Positions 16,848-27,026 of a DNA stretch of 64,000 nucleotides are shown here, piece after piece; within the stretch, counting starts at the first letter, position 1, and every line of letters starts with the position of its first letter. The stretch is from Malaciobacter pacificus (GTDB lineage Bacteria; Campylobacterota; Campylobacteria; Campylobacterales; Arcobacteraceae): contig NZ_CP035928.1 of the NCBI RefSeq assembly GCF_004214795.1, positions 372,001-436,000 on the forward strand, given 5' to 3'. The position numbers were made by a program, and so were the translations under genes. Below the pieces are notes generated by a model. The model saw nothing but the letters and a program-made list of their open reading frames with translations. It ran no database searches and had not been told where the DNA came from.

Positions 16848-19800
16848 TTAAAATTTTTTATAAATTCTATAAATTCATCTTCTCTTAAAGCTTTAGAATA
16901 TAACCAACCTTGTATTTCATCACAAGCCTCTTTTTGTAAGAATTGTTTTTGCTCAATTGTCTCTACACCTTCTGCAATAGTTTTAACTTCTAATCCATTT
17001 CCTAAAGCTAAAATAGTTTTTGCAATTGCTACATCTTTTTTATTTGAAGGAAGACCACTTACAAAAGATTTATCAATTTTCAATTTATCAATTGGAAATT
17101 GTTTTAAATAGTTTAATGATGAATAACCAGTTCCAAAATCATCAATAGCAAGTTTTATCCCAAGATTCTTTAGATTTTTTAAAATAATTAAAGACTCTTC
17201 AATATCTTCCATAATATAACTTTCTGTTAATTCTATTTCTAAATTTTGTGGACTTAATTTTGAGTTTTCTAATTCTTTGATAATGGAAGCTAATAAATCA
17301 CTATGTTTAATTTGAATACTAGAAATATTAATAGCAATTATTCCCTCATTTAATAAATTTAAATCACTTAGTTTTTTCATAAAATTACAAGCTTTATTCA
17401 AGACAAATTCACCAATAGGGATAATTAATCTACTCTCTTCTGCATGGGAAATAAATTCACTAGGGAACACTAAACCTAATTTTTTATGATTCCATCTAAT
17501 AAGTGCTTCAGCTCCTACAACTTTATTTTCTTTTATATCTATTTGAGGTTGATAATAAATTTCAAACTCTTCATTTTTGATAGCTTCAGTTAACTCTTGT
17601 TTCATAGTGATTTTTTCAAAAATTTCACTTGTCATTTCATTTTTATAAAATTGATATTGGTTTTTGCCACTATTTTTTGCACTATACATAGCAGTATCTG
17701 CATGCTTAATTAAATCTTCTACATTTAGTCCATTGTTTGGGAAAATAGAAATTCCAACACTAATAGTAATATCAAAAATATATTTTTCAATTTTTATTGG
17801 TTCTTTAAAATCAGCTACTATTTTTTTTGCAATTTTAGTAATATCTTTATGTTCTATTAAATCTTCAATTACAATTATAAATTCATCTCCACCAATTCTT
17901 GAAATAGTGTCATTTTTCCTTATATTCTTTTGTAATCTATTTGCAACGTAAGTAATAACTTCATCTCCTATTGAGTGGCCATAACTATCATTAATCAATT
18001 TGAAGTTGTCAATATCTATAAAAAATATTGCTAATCTTTGTTTTAATTCATTCGCTTTTTCTATAGATTTTATAAGTCTAGCTTTTAGTAAAAGTCTATT
18101 AGGAAGATTTGTTAAAGGGTCATGATGTGCTAAAAATTCAATTTTTGCATTTGAGTTTTTGATTTTTGTTATATCTGAAAATAGAGCAACATAATTTAAT
18201 ATATTTCCTTCTTTATCCTTTACAGCACTTAGATTTAACCATTCAGGGTAAAGTTCTCCTGATTTTTTTCTATTCCAAATTTCACCTTTCCAAGAACCTT
18301 TATTTTTTAATTCTCTCCATAAAAATTTATAAAAATCTCTATCATGTTTCCCTGATTTTAATATTTTTGGATTTTTTCCTTTTATATCTTCAAATGAATA
18401 GCCAGTAATTTTTGAAAAAGCATTATTTACTGAAATAACTTTTGCTTTTTCATCTGTTATAATAATTCCTTCTGTTGTGTTTTCAAATACAATATCAGAA
18501 AGTTTTAATTTTTTTTGGATTTTTTGCTCTTGAGTTATATCTTTAAAAATGCAGTGAGTTCTTAATTCTTTATTTACATTTGATAAAGTTCCAGTGAAAC
18601 TAACAAGTATAATCTCTCCATTTTTTTTCTTCATTTTTATTAATTCATTTTCAATATGCATATTTTTTAAAAAGTTTGCAAATAGAAATTTTAAAGTTTC
18701 ATAACTTTCATCTGTAAAAATTGAAAATTTTTGACCTATTACATCATTTTTTTCATAGCCAGTAATTTCTAACCATTTTTTATTTACATTAGTAATAATT
18801 CCTTTTGAATCCAAAGATTGATAAGGGTAAGGTACCTCTTCGTATAAAAGTTTAAAATTATTTTCAATACTTTTATTTGTATTAGCAATTTCTGAAATAT
18901 TTGTAAAAAGTAGCTTGATTATTGTATTACCCATAACATCATTATAAATTACATTTAGTTGAAAAATATTTTTGCCAATTTCTATAATTTCATTATCTTT
19001 AAAACTATTAGATTTAATTTTTTTATAAATTAAATCCCATCTTGCTTTTGAAATAATTGTTGTGATGTTCTCATCAATTCTTATGTCAAACAGATTTGAG
19101 GCTTTGGGGTTAAACCAATAAATTAATTGTTCTTCTTCATTGTCAAATAATTCAATAACCGCTTCATTTAAAGAATTAAAAGTATTTTTTACATCTTTTA
19201 ATTTTGATTCTAAAAAAAGATTGTAGTTTCCTTTTATATTATTTAAAATCTCTTTTGAAGTGATTATAAAATAATTCGAACTATCTTTATCAAAAATTAA
19301 AGCTCTTCTTATATCTTTCTCTCTCATGATTTTTACTATTTCAAATAAAGCTTTTTCACTATCAAAGTAAATCAGTTGTTTGTGGGCAAATTGTTCAATA
19401 TTAAGTTTTGTATCAATATGTTTTTGTGCAAGATTTACAACATCGCTCTCTGTTAAAATACCAATGGGTTCATTCTTATCAAAAATTAAAACAGAGCCAA
19501 TGCCTTTTGTTCTCATTAAATCAAGGGCATTTTGAATTGAAGAGTTTTTTTGTAAAGAGATTACTTTTTGTTTATTTTTAATTAAATCTTTTGCTTTTAT
19601 ATTTGTTTTAAAAATATCCTGTTCAAATTCAAAAATAATTTTTTCTTGAATAATAGAACCTTTGTAGTCACCCTCTTTGTCTAAAATTATAACTCTTCTT
19701 ATTTTATGATTTAACATAAGGCCTAAAATATAATTTATTTTTCTACTTTCTTTTGCACAAATCAATTTTTTATTTGCAAAATTTATGGCTTTTGAATTTA

Positions 19801-19984
19801 AATCGATGTGCTTAGCATATAAAAAAAGAATATCTCTTTCTGTGATAATACCTACAGGTTTTTTTCCATTAAGTAAAACGAAATGTTTAGTATTGTTTTT
19901 TATCATTTCATCAAGAATTTCTTGTAAAGTTACGTCATGATTTATTGAGTCTTTAATTTCTGAAATGAATTTTGTTAATGCCAT
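16844..19984 (-). CDS. CBS-PAS-PAS-GGDEF-EAL cyclic-di-GMP signalling protein
   Basis: A 1046-residue cytoplasmic protein. Four CBS-like repeats (about 5-245) could bind adenine nucleotides; two PAS domains (about 375-480 and 495-605) follow; then a diguanylate cyclase domain with intact RIGGDEF and an RxxD inhibitory site five residues before it (RKND), and a phosphodiesterase domain (about 790-1040) with intact EALIRW and DDFGTGYSS. Both enzyme domains look active, so it may make and break cyclic-di-GMP under CBS/PAS control. It has no membrane segment. It stands alone on the minus strand; the next gene, aroK, diverges. Confidence 0.92.
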   Translation of the reverse strand: MALTKFISEIKDSINHDVTLQEILDEMIKNNTKHFVLLNGKKPVGIITERDILFLYAKHIDLNSKAINFANKKLICAKESRKINYILGLMLNHKIRRVIILDKEGDYKGSIIQEKIIFEFEQDIFKTNIKAKDLIKNKQKVISLQKNSSIQNALDLMRTKGIGSVLIFDKNEPIGILTESDVVNLAQKHIDTKLNIEQFAHKQLIYFDSEKALFEIVKIMREKDIRRALIFDKDSSNYFIITSKEILNNIKGNYNLFLESKLKDVKNTFNSLNEAVIELFDNEEEQLIYWFNPKASNLFDIRIDENITTIISKARWDLIYKKIKSNSFKDNEIIEIGKNIFQLNVIYNDVMGNTIIKLLFTNISEIANTNKSIENNFKLLYEEVPYPYQSLDSKGIITNVNKKWLEITGYEKNDVIGQKFSIFTDESYETLKFLFANFLKNMHIENELIKMKKKNGEIILVSFTGTLSNVNKELRTHCIFKDITQEQKIQKKLKLSDIVFENTTEGIIITDEKAKVISVNNAFSKITGYSFEDIKGKNPKILKSGKHDRDFYKFLWRELKNKGSWKGEIWNRKKSGELYPEWLNLSAVKDKEGNILNYVALFSDITKIKNSNAKIEFLAHHDPLTNLPNRLLLKARLIKSIEKANELKQRLAIFFIDIDNFKLINDSYGHSIGDEVITYVANRLQKNIRKNDTISRIGGDEFIIVIEDLIEHKDITKIAKKIVADFKEPIKIEKYIFDITISVGISIFPNNGLNVEDLIKHADTAMYSAKNSGKNQYQFYKNEMTSEIFEKITMKQELTEAIKNEEFEIYYQPQIDIKENKVVGAEALIRWNHKKLGLVFPSEFISHAEESRLIIPIGEFVLNKACNFMKKLSDLNLLNEGIIAINISSIQIKHSDLLASIIKELENSKLSPQNLEIELTESYIMEDIEESLIILKNLKNLGIKLAIDDFGTGYSSLNYLKQFPIDKLKIDKSFVSGLPSNKKDVAIAKTILALGNGLEVKTIAEGVETIEQKQFLQKEACDEIQGWLYSKALREDEFIEFIKNFN

Positions 19985-20088
19985 GTTTTTGCCTGTTAAT
20001 AGAGAATAGAAGTCATAATTCTACCAAAAATAGTTATAATTTGAACTAATAAAATTTACTACATTAAAAAAATTTACTATAAATTGGA

Positions 20089-20094
20089 TATAAT
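20089..20094 (+). promoter_or_regulatory. TATAAT -10 box of aroK, probable leaderless start
   Basis: A perfect TATAAT ends 8 bases before the aroK ATG, and the 8 bases contain no ribosome site. Confidence 0.55.
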
Positions 20095-20102
20095 CCCTAA
20101 CT

Positions 20103-20612
20103 ATGAAAAAGAACAATATAATATTAATAGGTTTTATGGGTGTTGGTAAAGGTACAGTAGCACGTGCGTTAGTTAATAAATCAGGCATGATGGCTATAGA
20201 TACTGATGATATTATTGAAAGTATGGAAAATAGAAAAATTAAAAAAATTTTTGAGCTTGAAGGTGAACCATATTTTAGAAATTTAGAGAAAAAAACTGCT
20301 AAGTGGCTTGCTAAAAATGTAAAAGGAACTATCATCTCAACAGGTGGTGGATTTTATAAGCAAGAAAAACTAAATGAAATTGGAAAAGTAGTTTATCTAA
20401 AGTCATCTTTCCAAGGAATACTAGATAGAATTCACAGTGCGCCAAATGCTGCTAATAAACTTAAAAAAAGACCATTATTACAAAATATGGAAGCTGCAAG
20501 TAAGCTTTTTGATGAAAGAGCACCTCAATATGAAGCAGTTGCAGATATTATTGTAGATGTAGAAAAGAAAGATATAAATTTAATAGTTGAAGAAATTTTA
20601 GGACAAGTTTAA
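20103..20612 (+). CDS. aroK: Shikimate kinase
   Basis: A 169-residue NMP-kinase-fold enzyme that phosphorylates shikimate in aromatic amino acid synthesis. It shows Walker A GFMGVGKGT, shikimate-binding DTDDIIE, a phenylalanine-containing EGEPYFR segment, STGGGF and the lid RPLLQN. It overlaps hisD by one base (TAATG), so the two are cotranscribed. The -10 box is so close to the ATG that a leaderless mRNA is likely. Confidence 0.93.
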   Translation: MKKNNIILIGFMGVGKGTVARALVNKSGMMAIDTDDIIESMENRKIKKIFELEGEPYFRNLEKKTAKWLAKNVKGTIISTGGGFYKQEKLNEIGKVVYLKSSFQGILDRIHSAPNAANKLKKRPLLQNMEAASKLFDERAPQYEAVADIIVDVEKKDINLIVEEILGQV

Positions 20613-21907
20613 TGAAAATTATAAATACAAGTGACGCAAATTTTAAGAATGAATTTGATGCAATTTTAGCAAGAGCTAAAAGTGATATCAAAGGTGTTTC
20701 ATCAATTGTTATGAATATAATTGATGAAATTGTAGAAGAGGGTAATGAAGCTTTAAAAAGACACATCGAAAAGTTTGATAAATGGGAAGTTAAAAGTGAT
20801 GAAGAGTTACTAATTTCACAAGATGATATGAAAAAAGCTTATGAAAATATTGATGATAAATTAAGAGCTGCACTGCATACTGCTTATGATAGAATTAAAG
20901 CATACCACGAAAAACAATTGCCAAAATCATGGTTAGATTTTGAATCAAATGGAACAATTTTAGGACAAAAAGTAACTGCAGTTGATAAAGCTGGATTATA
21001 TATTCCTGGTGGAAAAGCAGCATATCCAAGTTCTCTTTTAATGAATGCAGTTCCTGCAATTGTTGCTGGTGTTGAAGAAATCGTAGTATGTACTCCAACT
21101 CCTGAAAATGAAGTAAATGAACTGTTACTTGCAGCTTGTCACTTATGTAAAGTTTCAAAAGTTTATAAAGTTGGAGGAGCTAGTGCGATTGCAGCTATGG
21201 CTTATGGAACGCAAACTATTCCTAAAGTTGATGTAATTACGGGACCTGGAAATATCTTTGTAGCTACTGCAAAAAAATTAGTATTTGGTGAAGTAAATAT
21301 TGATATGATAGCAGGTCCAAGTGAAATTGGAATACTTGCAGATGAAACAGCAAAACCTCACTACTTAGCAATTGATTTATTATCTCAAGCAGAGCATGAT
21401 GAGATGGCTAGTTCAATTATGATTACAACTTGCGATAAAATTGCTGAATTAACTAGCAATGAAGTTGAAGAGTATTTAAAAACTTTAAGTAGAGAAACAA
21501 TTGCTAGAAAATCTATTGAAGAGCGAGGAGCTATTATAGTTGCTTCAAATATGGAAGAAGCAATTGAGCTTATGAATGAAATCGCCCCAGAGCACTTAGA
21601 GGTAATGACTAAAAATGCTTTTGAATTATTACCATACATCAAACACGCAGGTGCAATTTTCCTAGGTGAAAATACTCCTGAGCCAATTGGTGATTATATA
21701 GCAGGTCCAAATCATACACTACCAACAGGAAGTACGGCTAAATTTTATAGCCCATTAAATGTTGAAAACTTTATGAAGAAAAGTTCAATCATCAATTTTT
21801 CAAAAAATGCAATTGATGAGTTAGGTGAAGCGTGTGCACTATTAGCAGATACAGAAGGTTTAACAGCTCATGCTAAATCAGTTAGAGTTAGATTAGAAGA
21901 TAAATAA
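20612..21907 (+). CDS. hisD: Histidinol dehydrogenase
   Basis: A 431-residue zinc enzyme for the last two oxidations of histidine synthesis, full length for the family. Typical segments are the PGGKAAYPSS loop, VDVITGPGN, DLLSQAEHDEMA with zinc and catalytic residues, and the C-terminal PTGSTAKFYSPL. It is second in an aroK-hisD run that continues into the DUF2018 and polyprenyl synthase genes. Confidence 0.96.
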   Translation: MKIINTSDANFKNEFDAILARAKSDIKGVSSIVMNIIDEIVEEGNEALKRHIEKFDKWEVKSDEELLISQDDMKKAYENIDDKLRAALHTAYDRIKAYHEKQLPKSWLDFESNGTILGQKVTAVDKAGLYIPGGKAAYPSSLLMNAVPAIVAGVEEIVVCTPTPENEVNELLLAACHLCKVSKVYKVGGASAIAAMAYGTQTIPKVDVITGPGNIFVATAKKLVFGEVNIDMIAGPSEIGILADETAKPHYLAIDLLSQAEHDEMASSIMITTCDKIAELTSNEVEEYLKTLSRETIARKSIEERGAIIVASNMEEAIELMNEIAPEHLEVMTKNAFELLPYIKHAGAIFLGENTPEPIGDYIAGPNHTLPTGSTAKFYSPLNVENFMKKSSIINFSKNAIDELGEACALLADTEGLTAHAKSVRVRLEDK

Positions 21908-21934
21908 AAGAAAAAAGAAAAGGAAAATAGATTT

Positions 21935-22237
21935 ATGTCAACGTTCAAAGATTGGTTTACAGAAGACGAAGATGATATTTTTATGGGAAGCCCAAAATCA
22001 AAATTTTTTGATGTAAGTAGAGAAGCATCTCAAGATATCGTAGAAGAAGAGTGGGATAAAGTTATTGAAAAATTAGCTGTTTTAGAAATGATGGTTCAAA
22101 GAGAAAAAGGAACTGATTTTGATATTAATAAAATGGTTGAAGAGTTTAAATGGGATAACGAAAAAGAAGTAAATTCTATGAAAAAAGGTCTTTATGTAGA
22201 GTTTACTGGTGAGATTATCTGTAGATTAGATTCATAG
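21935..22237 (+). CDS. DUF2018 family protein (HP0242-like)
   Basis: A 100-residue helical acidic protein starting MSTFKDWF, of a small family known in Campylobacterota (Helicobacter HP0242, whose structure is an intertwined helical dimer). The function is not known. It lies between hisD and the polyprenyl synthase in the same transcription direction, with ribosome site AAAAGGAAAA. Its presence supports the taxonomic placement of the window. Confidence 0.8.
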   Translation: MSTFKDWFTEDEDDIFMGSPKSKFFDVSREASQDIVEEEWDKVIEKLAVLEMMVQREKGTDFDINKMVEEFKWDNEKEVNSMKKGLYVEFTGEIICRLDS

Positions 22238-22246
22238 GTTTTTTTT

Positions 22247-23146
22247 GTGGAAGAGTTACAACAAGTAAAAGACCAAATAAAGCAATTTGTTATTGAGTGT
22301 AATGATACTAAAAGTTTAGAATTACTTGATAAATTAGCAACAGGAAAGATGCTAAGAAGTAAGTTAATACTTAAAATTGCAGGAATTAATGAGCAGTCAA
22401 TTAAACTATGTGCTATAGTTGAAATGATTCATGCCGCATCACTTTTACATGATGATGTAATTGATGAAGCTGATACAAGAAGAGGGCAACCATCAGTAAA
22501 TGCTCTTTATGATAATAAGACTTCAATTATGTTTGGAGATATTTTATATTCAAAAGCCTTTACTGAATTATCTCAAATGGATAAAAAGATTGCATATACT
22601 GTATCAAATGCCGTAACATTACTTAGTATTGGTGAAATGCTTGATGTAGATTTAACAAATAGTTTTAATAAGTCATATGATAAATATCTTGATATGATTT
22701 ATAAAAAAACTGCTTCATTAATTGAAGCTAGTGCTAAAGCAGCAGCTATTTTAGTAGGACATGATGAAGTGAAATATGCACTTTATGGAAAGAATTTAGG
22801 TCTTGCTTTTCAAATGATTGATGATATCTTAGATATCACTCAAGATAGTGAAACTTTAGGGAAACCTGCTATGCTTGATTTTGTTGAAGGTAAAGTAACT
22901 ATTCCATATCTATTATTACATGAAAGAGTTGAAGACAAAGAAAAATTAGAGTCTTTATACAAAAAAGAGTTATCACAAGAAGAGTCTGATTGGATTAAAA
23001 AACAGATGATTCAAACAAATGCATTATCTGATTCAATTACTCAAGCTAAAAAATTAGGAAATGAAGCTATTGAAGCTGTAAAAGGTGAAGAAAATAGTGA
23101 AACTCTAATTATGATTATGAAAGCAATGATTGAAAGAGAGTTTTAA
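22247..23146 (+). CDS. Polyprenyl diphosphate synthase
   Basis: A 299-residue trans-prenyl chain synthase with the two aspartate-rich motifs: HDDVIDEADTRRG (first) and DDILD (second). The residue length fits the octaprenyl type that makes the quinone side chain. It starts with GTG at 22247, 9 bases after the DUF2018 stop, with a weak ribosome site. hemA follows after 3 bases; the run of quinone and tetrapyrrole genes suggests a joint role in respiratory cofactors. Chain length cannot be read from sequence here. Confidence 0.9.
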   Translation: MEELQQVKDQIKQFVIECNDTKSLELLDKLATGKMLRSKLILKIAGINEQSIKLCAIVEMIHAASLLHDDVIDEADTRRGQPSVNALYDNKTSIMFGDILYSKAFTELSQMDKKIAYTVSNAVTLLSIGEMLDVDLTNSFNKSYDKYLDMIYKKTASLIEASAKAAAILVGHDEVKYALYGKNLGLAFQMIDDILDITQDSETLGKPAMLDFVEGKVTIPYLLLHERVEDKEKLESLYKKELSQEESDWIKKQMIQTNALSDSITQAKKLGNEAIEAVKGEENSETLIMIMKAMIEREF

Positions 23147-23149
23147 TAT

Positions 23150-24445
23150 ATGAGTTATTTAGTAATTAGTTTTTCCCATAAAAATACTGATATTGAGATG
23201 AGAGAAAAACTAGCTTTTAATGACACAGAATTAAAAGATAGATTTTTAAAAAATATATTAGCATGTGATACTACTAAAGAAGCTGTAGTTTTATCAACAT
23301 GTAATAGAGTTGAGATAATAACTAGGTCATCAAATATAAAAAATAGTTCTAAAGATATTATTCAAAAAATTTCTGATTTTTCAGGGGTTGAGTTTGATAA
23401 ACTTTATAAAAGAGCTGATATTTATGATAATGATGGTGCAGTTCATCACTTATTTACTGTAGCATCTGCCCTTGATTCACTAGTAATTGGTGAAACGCAA
23501 ATTGTAGGACAGTTAAAAGATGCCTTTAGATACTCTCAAGGTAAAGGATACTGTGCTCAGAATATCACAAGAGTAATGAACTATGCTTTTAAGTGTGCAG
23601 CAAATGTAAGAAATGCTACAAGTTTAGGTACAGGTTCAGTATCAGTGGCTTCAACTGCAGTTGCAAAGGCAAAAGAGATTATTGGAAATACAACTGGGAT
23701 TAAAGCTCTTGTAATAGGTGCAGGTGAGATGAGTGAGTTAACAGTTAAGCATTTGTTAGCTTCAGGCTTTGATGTAATTATTACAAGTAGAAATATGAAA
23801 AAAGCTCAAAATTTAGCTGATACATTTGAAGTTAATGTTGATGTTGCTCCTTATGAGAGTTTAACAGCACTTTTAGGGCAAGTTCCAGTTATGATAACTG
23901 CAACTTCTGCTCCTTATCCAATTATTACAAGTTCAAATGCACCTGAAGCTTCATTTAATAGGTATTGGTTTGATATAGCAGTGCCTAGAGACATTGATGA
24001 TATTGATTTACCAAATTTACAAATTTATTCAGTTGATGATTTACAAGATATAGTAAATGAAAATATGAGTTTAAGGGCAGAACAAGCTAAAACTGCCTAT
24101 TCAATTGTTAGTAAAAATTCACTTGAATTTTTTGATTGGTTAAAATCACTTGAAATTGAACCAGTAGTAAAACATCTTTATACAAAAGCTGATGAGATTA
24201 TTGAGAAAAAAATGGCAAATGCCATAAAAAAAGGTTTTATAAAAGCTGAAGATGAAGAGAATATTAGAAAACTTTGTCAAACAGTAATAACTGAATATTT
24301 ACATGCTCCATCAAAAGAGTTAAAAAATATTTCACAGAATATGGAGTGTGATATTGTAGTGGGTTCAATTCAAAAAATGTTTGGACTAACAAATGATTCA
24401 GACTTAAGCGAAAAATATAGATGTGAACATCTATCAAAAAATTAA
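23150..24445 (+). CDS. hemA: Glutamyl-tRNA reductase
   Basis: A 431-residue enzyme that reduces Glu-tRNA to glutamate-1-semialdehyde, the first committed step of tetrapyrrole synthesis. The catalytic Cys is in LSTCNRVEI; the glycine-rich NADPH site is VIGAGEMSEL; DSLVIGETQIVGQLK is conserved. It lies 3 bases after the polyprenyl synthase and 18 before proS, as in other Campylobacterota. Confidence 0.96.
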   Translation: MSYLVISFSHKNTDIEMREKLAFNDTELKDRFLKNILACDTTKEAVVLSTCNRVEIITRSSNIKNSSKDIIQKISDFSGVEFDKLYKRADIYDNDGAVHHLFTVASALDSLVIGETQIVGQLKDAFRYSQGKGYCAQNITRVMNYAFKCAANVRNATSLGTGSVSVASTAVAKAKEIIGNTTGIKALVIGAGEMSELTVKHLLASGFDVIITSRNMKKAQNLADTFEVNVDVAPYESLTALLGQVPVMITATSAPYPIITSSNAPEASFNRYWFDIAVPRDIDDIDLPNLQIYSVDDLQDIVNENMSLRAEQAKTAYSIVSKNSLEFFDWLKSLEIEPVVKHLYTKADEIIEKKMANAIKKGFIKAEDEENIRKLCQTVITEYLHAPSKELKNISQNMECDIVVGSIQKMFGLTNDSDLSEKYRCEHLSKN

Positions 24446-24463
24446 ATTATAGGACGATTATAT

Positions 24464-26170
24464 ATGAAATTTTCACAAATGTTTATTCCAACAACAAAAG
24501 AGACTCCAAATGACGCAACACTACCATCACACCAATATCTAATAAGAGGTGGATTTATTGCTCAAACTGGTGCTGGAATTTATGATTTTATGCCATTAGG
24601 GAAAATTGTTCTTGATAAAATTAGAGCTATAGTAAAAGAAGAGATGGATGAAGCTGGTGCTAATGAAGTTCAATTTGGTTTTGTAACACCATTATCATTA
24701 TGGGATGAATCTGGAAGATCTTTAACTATGGGTAATGAACTATTAAGATTTAAAGATAGAAAAAATGGTGATTATGTATTATCTCCTACAAATGAAGAAG
24801 CTGTAGTAAATATGGTAAAAAATAGAATTACTTCATATAGAGATTTACCAGTACATTTATATCAAATCAATACAAAATTTAGAGATGAAGCAAGACCTAG
24901 ATTTGGTCTTATGAGAGGTAGAGAGTTCTTAATGAAAGATGGATACTCTTTTCACTCTAATGCAGAAGATTTAGTAAGAGAATTCAATCATATGGAAGAG
25001 ACTTACAAAAAAATTTATACTAGACTTGGATTAGAGTTTAGAGTTGTTGAAGCTGATAGTGGTGCTATTGGTGGAAGTGGTTCTAAAGAGTTCCACGTTT
25101 TAGCAAATAGTGGTGAAGATACAATAGTTGTTTGTGATTCTTGTGATTATGGAGCTAATATTGAAGCAGCTACTAGAAAAGCAAATAAAAAAGAGAAGTT
25201 AGAAACAATTGAGTGTGAAAAGGTTCATACACCTAGTCAAAAATCTATTGAAGAAGTAAATACATTTTTAGGAACTGATTCATACTATTCAATGAAAGCA
25301 GTAATTAAAAAAGCTGTTTATGAAGAAAAAACTGAAATCGTTGTTTTCTTTGTAAGAGGATGTGATGAATTAGAAGAGACAAAAGCTTGTAATGCAGTTA
25401 ATGCTTTAGAACTTGAAGATGCAATCGAAGATGAAATTATAGCTGCAGGTATAGTTCCTGGATTTTGTGGAATTTTAGGAATTAAAGAAGATATTCAAGT
25501 AGTAGTTGATAATGAATTACAAGGTGATAACAATCTTGTAATTGGTGCAAATGAAATTGATTACCACTATAAAGGTTTTAATTTAACAACTTTAGAAAAT
25601 GTTGTTTATAAAGATTTAGTAGCTGTTCAAGAGGGTGATATTTGTGCTTGTTGTGGTGGAAAACTTTCATACACAAAAGGTATTGAAGCAGGGCATATCT
25701 TCCAATTAGGAACTAAATACTCACAAGCTATGGGTGCAAATTTCTTGGATGAAAATGGGAAAACTCAACCATTTGTAATGGGATGTTATGGTATTGGAGT
25801 TTCAAGACTTGTTGCAGCTGTAATTGAGCAAAACCATGATGAAAAAGGTTGTATCTGGACAAAAGAAACAGCTCCTTTTAAAGTTGATGTAATTGTTTCA
25901 AATGCTAAAAAAGATGAAGAATTAGAAGCTGGAATGAAAATCTATGAAGATTTAAAATCTGCTGGAATTGAAACTATTATTGATGATAGAAAAAAAGAGA
26001 GATTTGGATTTAAAATGGGAGATTACGAATTATTAGGTTTCCCTTATGCAATTATTGTTGGTAAAAAACTGCAAGATGGACTTGTAGAAATTGCTAATAG
26101 AAAAACAGGTCAAAAAACTGATGTTGCAATTGATGAGGTTGTACAAAAAATAGAAGAGCTTTTAAAATAA
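24464..26170 (+). CDS. proS: Prolyl-tRNA synthetase
   Basis: A 568-residue class II synthetase, bacterial type, with an editing (INS/YbaK-like) insertion between motifs 2 and 3. Motif 1 region [10 protein letters not shown], motif 2 [21 protein letters not shown] and motif 3 [10 protein letters not shown] are present. It is last in the hemA-proS run; a new promoter with a perfect extended -10 follows for the MscS gene. Confidence 0.96.
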   Translation: MKFSQMFIPTTKETPNDATLPSHQYLIRGGFIAQTGAGIYDFMPLGKIVLDKIRAIVKEEMDEAGANEVQFGFVTPLSLWDESGRSLTMGNELLRFKDRKNGDYVLSPTNEEAVVNMVKNRITSYRDLPVHLYQINTKFRDEARPRFGLMRGREFLMKDGYSFHSNAEDLVREFNHMEETYKKIYTRLGLEFRVVEADSGAIGGSGSKEFHVLANSGEDTIVVCDSCDYGANIEAATRKANKKEKLETIECEKVHTPSQKSIEEVNTFLGTDSYYSMKAVIKKAVYEEKTEIVVFFVRGCDELEETKACNAVNALELEDAIEDEIIAAGIVPGFCGILGIKEDIQVVVDNELQGDNNLVIGANEIDYHYKGFNLTTLENVVYKDLVAVQEGDICACCGGKLSYTKGIEAGHIFQLGTKYSQAMGANFLDENGKTQPFVMGCYGIGVSRLVAAVIEQNHDEKGCIWTKETAPFKVDVIVSNAKKDEELEAGMKIYEDLKSAGIETIIDDRKKERFGFKMGDYELLGFPYAIIVGKKLQDGLVEIANRKTGQKTDVAIDEVVQKIEELLK

Positions 26171-26185
26171 TTTATTAGATTATTG

Positions 26186-26194
26186 TGCTATAAT
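26186..26194 (+). promoter_or_regulatory. Perfect extended -10 promoter (TGCTATAAT) of the MscS gene
   Basis: TGC followed by consensus TATAAT lies 28 bases before the ATG at 26223, and the ribosome site AAAAGGA lies between. A clear example of the extended -10 class in this genome. Confidence 0.7.
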
Positions 26195-26222
26195 CACGCA
26201 ATTTAAAAAAAAGGACTTATTT

Positions 26223-27026
26223 ATGGACGCTTCTATGATTGACTTAATTAGTGATTATGCTGTAAAGATTGTTATTGCAATTGTAATCTTTTATATTGGT
26301 AAGTGGGTTGCTAGAAAACTTACTGATTTAGTAGTAAAAATTACTAGAAAAACTGGAAAAGTTGATGAAACATTACTTAAATTTTTAAGTAATATTATTT
26401 TCTATGTTTTAATGATTGTTGTTATTTTAACAGCACTAGAACAACTTGGAGTTGATACAACTTCATTCTTAGCAATACTTGGTGCAGCTGGTTTAGCTAT
26501 TGGTTTAGCTTTAAAAGATTCATTAAGTAACTTTGCTTCAGGTGTTATGATTATTATGTTTAGACCATTTAAAGTGGGTGATTTTATTAATGCTGGTGGA
26601 GTTAGTGGTTCTGTTGAAGAAATCTCAATTTTTAATACTATTTTAAAAACTGGTGATAATCAAACTTTAATTGTACCAAATGGAGCTATTACATCGGGAA
26701 CTATTACAAATGTAAATGCAAAACCAACTAGAAGAGTAGATTTAGTTGTTGGTATTGGTTATGATGATGATATTAAAAAAGCAAAAGAGGTTTTAAATAC
26801 TATTATTACTTCTGATGAGAGAGTTTTAGTTGATGAAGGTGTTACTGTTGCAGTTTCAGAACTTGCTGATTCATCAGTTAATTTTGTAGTTAGAGCTTGG
26901 GTTAATACTCCTGATTACTGGGCTGTTAAATTTGACTTAACAGAGAATATCAAATTAACATTTGATAAAGAGGGGATTTCTATTCCATATCCACAACAAG
27001 ATGTTCACCACTACAACAACGATTAA
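26223..27026 (+). CDS. mscS: Small-conductance mechanosensitive channel, MscS family
   Basis: A 267-residue membrane channel that opens under hypo-osmotic stress. Three N-terminal membrane helices end in the glycine/alanine-rich pore helix (AILGAAGLAIGLALKDSLSNFASG), followed by the MscS beta domain (RPFKVGDFI, VPNGAITSGTITN). The length is close to E. coli MscS. The end overlaps the start of the tRNA nucleotidyltransferase gene by about 26 bases. Confidence 0.92.
   Translation: MDASMIDLISDYAVKIVIAIVIFYIGKWVARKLTDLVVKITRKTGKVDETLLKFLSNIIFYVLMIVVILTALEQLGVDTTSFLAILGAAGLAIGLALKDSLSNFASGVMIIMFRPFKVGDFINAGGVSGSVEEISIFNTILKTGDNQTLIVPNGAITSGTITNVNAKPTRRVDLVVGIGYDDDIKKAKEVLNTIITSDERVLVDEGVTVAVSELADSSVNFVVRAWVNTPDYWAVKFDLTENIKLTFDKEGISIPYPQQDVHHYNND

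Noticed and set aside
26962-27000. Longer N-terminus of the tRNA nucleotidyltransferase
   Set aside because: It would overlap MscS by 65 bases and adds residues without family likeness.
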